Shown: piece by piece, positions 53,028 to 57,207 of the stretch | Layout: the number at the start of each line of letters is the position of its first letter | Numbering within the stretch: the first letter of the stretch is position 1 | Assembly (NCBI GenBank): GCA_902512755.1 | Contig: CABXKB010000008.1 | Location: 1-57,207 of the forward strand | Length of the DNA: 57,207 nucleotides | DNA from: an uncultured Bacteroidota bacterium | GTDB taxonomy: Bacteria; Bacteroidota; Bacteroidia; Flavobacteriales; Flavobacteriaceae | Direction: 5' to 3' | Position numbers and translations under genes: made by a program | The notes under the pieces: model-generated | What the model was told of the DNA's origin: nothing | The model's database searches: none | What the model saw: only the letters and a program-made list of their open reading frames with translations

Positions 53028-53061
53028 TTACTAGATATATGATAATTAATTAAAAATATAT

Positions 53062-53112
53062 ACGCTAGATTATCTTTTATTTGCCATCATAATAGTAATC
53101 TAGCGTTTTTTT
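53062..53112 (+). terminator. Leader terminator directly before upxY
   Basis: ACGCTAGATTA (53062-53072) pairs perfectly with TAATCTAGCGT (53096-53106) around a 23-base loop and is followed by seven T's. The T-run ends three bases before the ATG. It lies between a good promoter and the antiterminator gene and so looks like an attenuator rather than the end of the upstream gene. Confidence 0.8.
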
Positions 53113-53115
53113 AAA

Positions 53116-53577
53116 ATGAAATGGTTCGTACTCTATACCAAGCCTAATTTCGAGATTCGTGTTTCGAAAGCTCTTAATTCAATTGGAATTAAAGCGTTTT
53201 GTCCTACATATAAAAAAATAATTCAATATTCTGATCGTAAAAAAAAGGTTGAAAAACCTCTTTTACCCTCTTACGTTTTAGTATATACTAATGAGGAAAG
53301 CAGATCAAAAGTCTTTGAAATTCATGGGGTAATTCGATATGTTTTTTGGTTAGGAAAACCTGCTGAAGTTAGAGCAAAAGAAATAGAACAATTACGAAGT
53401 AATCTTTCTGGTATTATCAAAAATATTTCGATTCTTAATTTAAAGAAGGGCACCAACTATGTAATTCCAGAAGGACCATTTAAAGGTAATAATGGAAAAG
53501 TAGTAGAAGTTTTTAAGAATAGATTGAAACTAGAGCTCACGGGTTTGGGGTTAATTATCATATTGACCACAGCTTAA
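53116..53577 (+). CDS. UpxY-type NusG-like transcription antiterminator
   Basis: The 153-residue NusG paralogue has an NGN domain at about 1-95 (MKWFVLYTKPNFEIRVSKAL, then PLLPSYVLVYT, HGVIRYVFWLG) and a short KOW domain at about 110-153 (GPFKGNNGKVVEVFKNRLKLEL). UpxY proteins act on RNA polymerase to let it read through long polysaccharide operons. It stands behind a promoter and a leader terminator, at the head of the sugar genes that follow. Confidence 0.9.
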   Translation: MKWFVLYTKPNFEIRVSKALNSIGIKAFCPTYKKIIQYSDRKKKVEKPLLPSYVLVYTNEESRSKVFEIHGVIRYVFWLGKPAEVRAKEIEQLRSNLSGIIKNISILNLKKGTNYVIPEGPFKGNNGKVVEVFKNRLKLELTGLGLIIILTTA

Positions 53578-53661
53578 GTGACTCATTTACTTTATTAAAT
53601 GCAAGTTAGTCAATTGTGACTGACATGGCGAAGCCATCAAAAAATTAAACAATAAAAAAAC

Positions 53662-54180
53662 ATGTTAGGTGAATTAATCACTTCAAAAACAAGACTACGT
53701 CTTTTGATTAAGTTCTTTATATCACAAGCAAACAGAGGATACCTTAACGGATTAGCCACGGAAATGGGAGAATCTACTAATTCTATTCGAAAAGAATTAA
53801 ATCATTTGCAAGGCGCAGGCTATTTGGAAAAAATAAAAGTAGACAATAAAGTTGAATATAAGGCCAATGCGAAGCATCCCTTATTTGATGTTCTTCAGAA
53901 GGTTGTTTTAAAGCATTTAGGACTTGAAGAGATAGTAGAAACAGTATTAGACCGAATGGGTGAAGTGGAAAAAATTATACTCATTGGTGACTATGCTAGA
54001 GGCAATGATTCAGGTAATATTGAAGTATTTTTGATAGGAAAAGACTTAAATATGCAATACATCTCGCAATTAGAAGAAAAAATAGAAAAACTAATTGGAA
54101 GAAAAGTAAGTTTTTATTTGGCTTCCAAATTTAAGATTGAAAAAGAGCATATAATACTATTTAATTCAAAATTAGAATAA
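53662..54180 (+). CDS. Winged-helix regulator with degraded nucleotidyltransferase domain
   Basis: The 172-residue protein has an ArsR/MarR-like winged helix at about 5-70 (LATEMGESTNSIRKELNHLQGAGYLEK). A nucleotidyltransferase-fold domain at about 85-172 shows ILIGDYARGNDSGNIEVFLIG. In active enzymes of that fold the motif reads GSxARG and later DxD. Here GD replaces GS and N-I-E replaces the acidic pair, so activity is doubtful. It follows upxY, as it does in other Bacteroidota capsule clusters. A regulatory role is an inference. Small hairpins at 53606-53636 precede its ATG. Confidence 0.75.
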   Translation: MLGELITSKTRLRLLIKFFISQANRGYLNGLATEMGESTNSIRKELNHLQGAGYLEKIKVDNKVEYKANAKHPLFDVLQKVVLKHLGLEEIVETVLDRMGEVEKIILIGDYARGNDSGNIEVFLIGKDLNMQYISQLEEKIEKLIGRKVSFYLASKFKIEKEHIILFNSKLE

Positions 54181-54182
54181 TC

Positions 54183-54608
54183 TTGATAAATCTAAAAGCA
54201 ATTATTGTTTCAGGTTATTTTAATCCCCTTCACAAGGGGCATATTGAACTTTTTCATCATGCAAGGGACAAAGGAGATGCTCTTTTTGTGATAGTGAATA
54301 ACGATCATCAAAGGATCCTTAAAGGATCAAAAGAGTTTATGTTAGAAGATGAACGTTTTTTAATAATTAATGAATTAAAAATTGTTAAAAAAGCTTTCTT
54401 ATCTATAGATTATGATCGTGGTGTGTGCTCAAGCTTAGAAAAAATTCACGACACTTTTTCGAAAAAATACGATCTATATTTTGCTAATGGTGGAGATCAA
54501 AACAACACAATATGCTATGAGGCTAAAAAATGCAAAGAATTAGGAATAGGTCTAATTGATGGTTTAGGCAATAAAATTCAATCATCCTCCTGGCTATTAA
54601 AAAAATAG
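54183..54608 (+). CDS. Cytidylyltransferase-like protein (adenylyltransferase/cytidyltransferase family)
   Basis: The TTG at 54183 is the only plausible start: there is no ATG, GTG or other TTG before the motif, and it follows the preceding stop by two bases. The 141-residue product carries the nucleotidyltransferase motif GYFNPLHKGHIELF (HxGH) near residue 12 and VIVNNDHQRILKGS near 38. This size fits GlmU- or RfaE-like activation of a small alcohol or sugar phosphate with CTP or ATP. The late ISSTR motif is not clear (QSSSWLL). Confidence 0.82.
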   Translation: MINLKAIIVSGYFNPLHKGHIELFHHARDKGDALFVIVNNDHQRILKGSKEFMLEDERFLIINELKIVKKAFLSIDYDRGVCSSLEKIHDTFSKKYDLYFANGGDQNNTICYEAKKCKELGIGLIDGLGNKIQSSSWLLKK

Positions 54609-54609
54609 T

Positions 54610-55986
54610 ATGCAAATAAAGAATATTTGTTGTATTGGAGCTGGTTATGTTGGTGGACCAACGATGGCTGTTATTGCTTTAAAGTGCCCGAATATAAAAG
54701 TAACCCTAGTTGATTCTAACCCAGATAAGATAAAAGCCTGGAATGGTCCAATTGAGGAACTTCCTGTATATGAACAAGGGTTATCAGACATTATAGAAAA
54801 AACTAGAGGGAAAAATTTATTTTTCTCAAATAATATTTCAAAAGCCATTAACGATTCAGAAATAATTTTTATGGCGGTTAATACCCCAACCAAGACTGAA
54901 GGTGAAGGAGCTGGTAAGGCATCAGATCTTAGACATATAGAGGCTTGTGCAAAAGATATTGCTAAATATTCTAGATCTAATAAGATTGTAGTTGAAAAAT
55001 CAACGTTACCTGTTCGTACTGCAGAAAAAATCAAAGAGATTTTAGAACAAAATAAAAAAGGAATTTATTTTGAAATTCTTTCAAATCCTGAATTTCTAGC
55101 CGAGGGTACCGCTATACAAGATTTGTTCAAATCAGACCGTGTTTTGATTGGTGGAGAACAGACAGTCTCAGGGCAAAAAGCTGTAAAAGCTCTAGTAAAT
55201 ATTTATGAGAATTGGATCCCTAAGGAGAAAATTCTAACCACCAATATTTGGTCTTCAGAGTTAGCAAAACTTGCGTCTAATGCAATGCTAGCACAACGTA
55301 TTTCCTCAGTTAACAGCCTCTCTGCACTATGTGAAAAAACAGGCGCAGATATTGATGATCTTTCTAAAGCTATGGGTATGGACCAAAGAATTGGACCACA
55401 TTTTCTTAAAGCCTCAGTAGGATTTGGAGGGAGTTGTTTTAAAAAAGACATATTAAATTTAGTTTATTTATGTCAATATTATGGGTTAGATGAAGTAGCA
55501 GAATATTGGTTTCAAGTAGTTAAAATAAATGATTATCAGAAGGAGCGTTTTAGCCAAAAAATAATTAATCAATTTGGCGGAAATCTAAAAGGAGATAAAA
55601 TCGCAATACTAGGATGGGCATTCAAGGCCAACACTAATGATTCTAGAGAATCGGCTTCTATTTATGTTGCAAATAGGTTACTGGAATTAGAGGCTAAACT
55701 CTCAATTTACGACCCCATGGTAGGGGAAAACCAGATTTTTGAAGATATAAAAACGTTTCTTGAGTTATGCGGGTTAGACAATCAAAAAATTGAAAATAGA
55801 CTTAAGAATGTTACAGTTTTCAATAATATTAATGATGCTGTTAAAGCAGTTTCTGCAATTGCTATTCTGACAGAGTGGGAAGAATTTAAAAGATATAACT
55901 GGGACGTATTGCCCCAGGCGATTATAATATACGATGGTAGAAATTTAATTAAGCTTAATAATAATAATAAAATAATTCATTTATGA
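54610..55986 (+). CDS. ugd: UDP-glucose 6-dehydrogenase
   Basis: The 458-residue protein is of the longer, eukaryote-like UGDH type. It has GAGYVGGPTMAVIALKCP at the N-terminus (NAD site), VNTPTK near 95, VEKSTLPVRTAE near 127, LSNPEFLAEGTAI near 160, KLASNAMLAQRISSVN near 218, GFGGSCFKKDI near 270 (catalytic Cys) and GWAFKANTNDSRES near 335. It makes UDP-glucuronate for the polysaccharide. Its stop overlaps the pseC start by four bases. Confidence 0.95.
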   Translation: MQIKNICCIGAGYVGGPTMAVIALKCPNIKVTLVDSNPDKIKAWNGPIEELPVYEQGLSDIIEKTRGKNLFFSNNISKAINDSEIIFMAVNTPTKTEGEGAGKASDLRHIEACAKDIAKYSRSNKIVVEKSTLPVRTAEKIKEILEQNKKGIYFEILSNPEFLAEGTAIQDLFKSDRVLIGGEQTVSGQKAVKALVNIYENWIPKEKILTTNIWSSELAKLASNAMLAQRISSVNSLSALCEKTGADIDDLSKAMGMDQRIGPHFLKASVGFGGSCFKKDILNLVYLCQYYGLDEVAEYWFQVVKINDYQKERFSQKIINQFGGNLKGDKIAILGWAFKANTNDSRESASIYVANRLLELEAKLSIYDPMVGENQIFEDIKTFLELCGLDNQKIENRLKNVTVFNNINDAVKAVSAIAILTEWEEFKRYNWDVLPQAIIIYDGRNLIKLNNNNKIIHL

Positions 55987-57152
55987 TTCCTTACGGAAAA
56001 CAAAACATTAATCAAGAGGATATATCTTCAGTGATTGAGGTTATGCAATCTGACTATTTAACCCAAGGTCCTATTACCCCTAAATTTGAGAAAGAATTAT
56101 CTAGCTATTGCGGGGTTAAACATGCTGCTGCGGTAGTTAACGCTTCAAGTGCACTCCATTTAAGTTGTTTAGCATTAGGTGTTGGAAAAGGAGATATAGT
56201 ATGGACATCACCAATTTCCTTTGTTGCAAGTGCTAATTGCGTTAAATACTGTGGAGCTAAAGTTGATTTTGTTGATATAGATTTGGAAACTTATAATATA
56301 TCAACACAAGCTCTAGAAAACAAATTATTAAATGCTTCTAAAAGTGGGGAGTTACCAAAAGTTGTTATCCCAGTTCATTTAGCTGGAAGGTCATGTGATA
56401 TGAAAAAAATCAAGGAATTATCTATTAAATATGGTTTTAAGATAATTGAAGACGCTTCCCATGCTATAGGAGGTAAATATTATGGAGAATATATTGGGAG
56501 TTGTAGCTATTCTGATATAGCTGTTTTTAGTTTTCATCCTGTTAAAATAATAACTACTTGTGAGGGAGGAGTTTGTCTGACCAATGATTCTAATATTTAT
56601 GACAAGATTTATAGATTAAGAAGTCATGGAATCGTTCGTAATGAAAAGCAGATGGTAAATAAATCTCATGGGTCATGGTATTATGAGCAGATTGATTTAG
56701 GATTTAATTTTAGGTTAAATGATTTACAATCGGCTTTGGGTATCAATCAATTAAAAAGAACTGATTCATTTGTTAAGTCTAGGCATGCGATAGTTAGAAA
56801 ATATGATGAATTATTTAAAGAAAGCCAAAATATAATTACTCCAAATCAAAATATAAATGAACACTCTTCATTTCATTTATATATAATAAGAGTAATTGAA
56901 AAAGACGGTATAGACAGAAAAGTTATATTCGAAAAACTGAGAAATGAAGGTGTTTATGTAAACATACACTATATTCCAATATATAGACAACCATATTACT
57001 CCAAAGAGTTTGATATTAAGGATTTTCCTAATTCAGAAAAATATTATTCAGAAGCAATTAGCTTACCCATTTATCCAAGCTTAAAAGAAGAACAAATTAA
57101 GGAAGTAGTTGATATAGTAAATAAGCCAGCAAATTTTCAAAATATTTTTTAA
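55983..57152 (+). CDS. pseC: PseC-type UDP-4-amino-4,6-dideoxy-N-acetyl-altrosamine transaminase
   Basis: The 389-residue DegT/DnrJ/EryC1/StrS aminotransferase starts in the PseC manner (MIPYGKQNINQEDI, SDYLTQGPITPKFE). EDASHAIGGKYYG lies near residue 158 and FSFHPVKIITTCEGG near 185 (PLP lysine). RSHGIVRN and YYEQIDLGFNFRLNDLQSALG near 225-260 are also typical. It performs the second step toward pseudaminic acid. No PseB gene is seen in this window. It overlaps ugd and is followed directly by a PseF-like start. Confidence 0.9.
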   Translation: MIPYGKQNINQEDISSVIEVMQSDYLTQGPITPKFEKELSSYCGVKHAAAVVNASSALHLSCLALGVGKGDIVWTSPISFVASANCVKYCGAKVDFVDIDLETYNISTQALENKLLNASKSGELPKVVIPVHLAGRSCDMKKIKELSIKYGFKIIEDASHAIGGKYYGEYIGSCSYSDIAVFSFHPVKIITTCEGGVCLTNDSNIYDKIYRLRSHGIVRNEKQMVNKSHGSWYYEQIDLGFNFRLNDLQSALGINQLKRTDSFVKSRHAIVRKYDELFKESQNIITPNQNINEHSSFHLYIIRVIEKDGIDRKVIFEKLRNEGVYVNIHYIPIYRQPYYSKEFDIKDFPNSEKYYSEAISLPIYPSLKEEQIKEVVDIVNKPANFQNIF

Positions 57153-57154
57153 TT

Positions 57155-57207
57155 CTGAAAAAGATATGTATTATTCCTGCAAGGGGAGCAAGCAAGAGAA
57201 TTCCTAG
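57155..57207 (+). CDS. pseF: PseF-like CMP-sugar cytidylyltransferase, first codons (cut by window edge)
   Basis: Two bases after pseC a frame reads (CTG)KKICIIPARGASKRIP. This is the beginning of acylneuraminate/pseudaminate cytidylyltransferases, with the CTP-binding loop ARGxSKR. The expected MKKICIIPARG start has CTG in place of ATG, or ATT one codon earlier overlapping the pseC stop. Only 17 codons are inside the window. Confidence 0.65.
   Translation, partial: MKKICIIPARGASKRIP

Noticed and set aside
54645-55451. Reverse-strand frames inside ugd
   Set aside because: They are shadows of a well-supported conserved gene.

Overview
The window is AT-rich DNA from a member of the Bacteroidota, most probably a marine Flavobacteriaceae. 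The evidence is a PorP/SprF-type type IX secretion protein, a UpxY-type antiterminator, many short-signal lipoproteins, A-rich leaders without clear Shine-Dalgarno sites, and -7 boxes of the TAnnTTTG type. Species cannot be named from the sequence alone.

Region 1 (1-14.2 kb) is accessory DNA. It opens with a cut-off HNH endonuclease gene, an endonuclease/exonuclease/phosphatase (EEP) family gene and a CAT-anticodon tRNA with its terminator. From about 1.8 to 9.5 kb follows the most striking part of the window. Ten or so single-gene modules (NTF2-like lipoproteins, a secreted metallo-beta-lactamase-fold protein, an alpha/beta hydrolase, a Bax-inhibitor-like membrane protein, unknown small proteins) are each separated by one copy of a repeat of about 62 bp. 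Copies end at the same point whether the next gene is forward or reverse, can run into reading frames, and fold as a long imperfect palindrome with unpaired bases. In about seven modules the repeat is followed by a shared leader of about 40 bp that runs into the ATG. This looks like a gene-cassette array related in logic to integron attC arrays, but without recognisable attC boxes and without a recombinase in the window. A decayed copy at 13.72 kb shows that the system once reached further. A 55-bp inverted repeat (400-454 and 10436-10490) frames the array.

Region 2 (14.4-19.1 kb) returns to ordinary chromosome: a calcium-site-like lipoprotein, a DoxX-like protein, PorP/SprF and aconitase.

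Region 3 (19.2-44.1 kb) is a nutrient-scavenging neighbourhood. It holds an M81 peptidase, a sugar porter with a GH32 fructanase, an enolase-superfamily epimerase paired with a DUF1611 protein (the DgcA/DgcN arrangement of D-glutamate use), a 2-hydroxyacid dehydrogenase, an M20 amidohydrolase, an alanine:cation symporter, a Tat-exported aminotransferase, sodium-solute and nucleoside symporters, a GH16 glucanase lipoprotein, a TonB-dependent receptor, a PBP4-like D,D-carboxypeptidase and an M19 dipeptidase. Taken together they suggest use of peptides, D-amino acids, wall fragments, nucleosides and algal glucans.

Region 4 (44.2-57.2 kb) starts with a 969-residue Ala/Thr/Ser-rich surface lipoprotein behind a sigma-54-like promoter. 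It continues into a surface-polysaccharide cluster: two O-antigen ligase-like proteins with TPR partners (one pair split into two genes, the other fused), a WecA/MraY-type transferase, UpxY behind a leader terminator, a winged-helix protein with a degraded nucleotidyltransferase motif, a cytidylyltransferase-like protein, UDP-glucose dehydrogenase, PseC and the first codons of a PseF-like gene. Pseudaminic-type sugars are therefore probably part of the polysaccharide.
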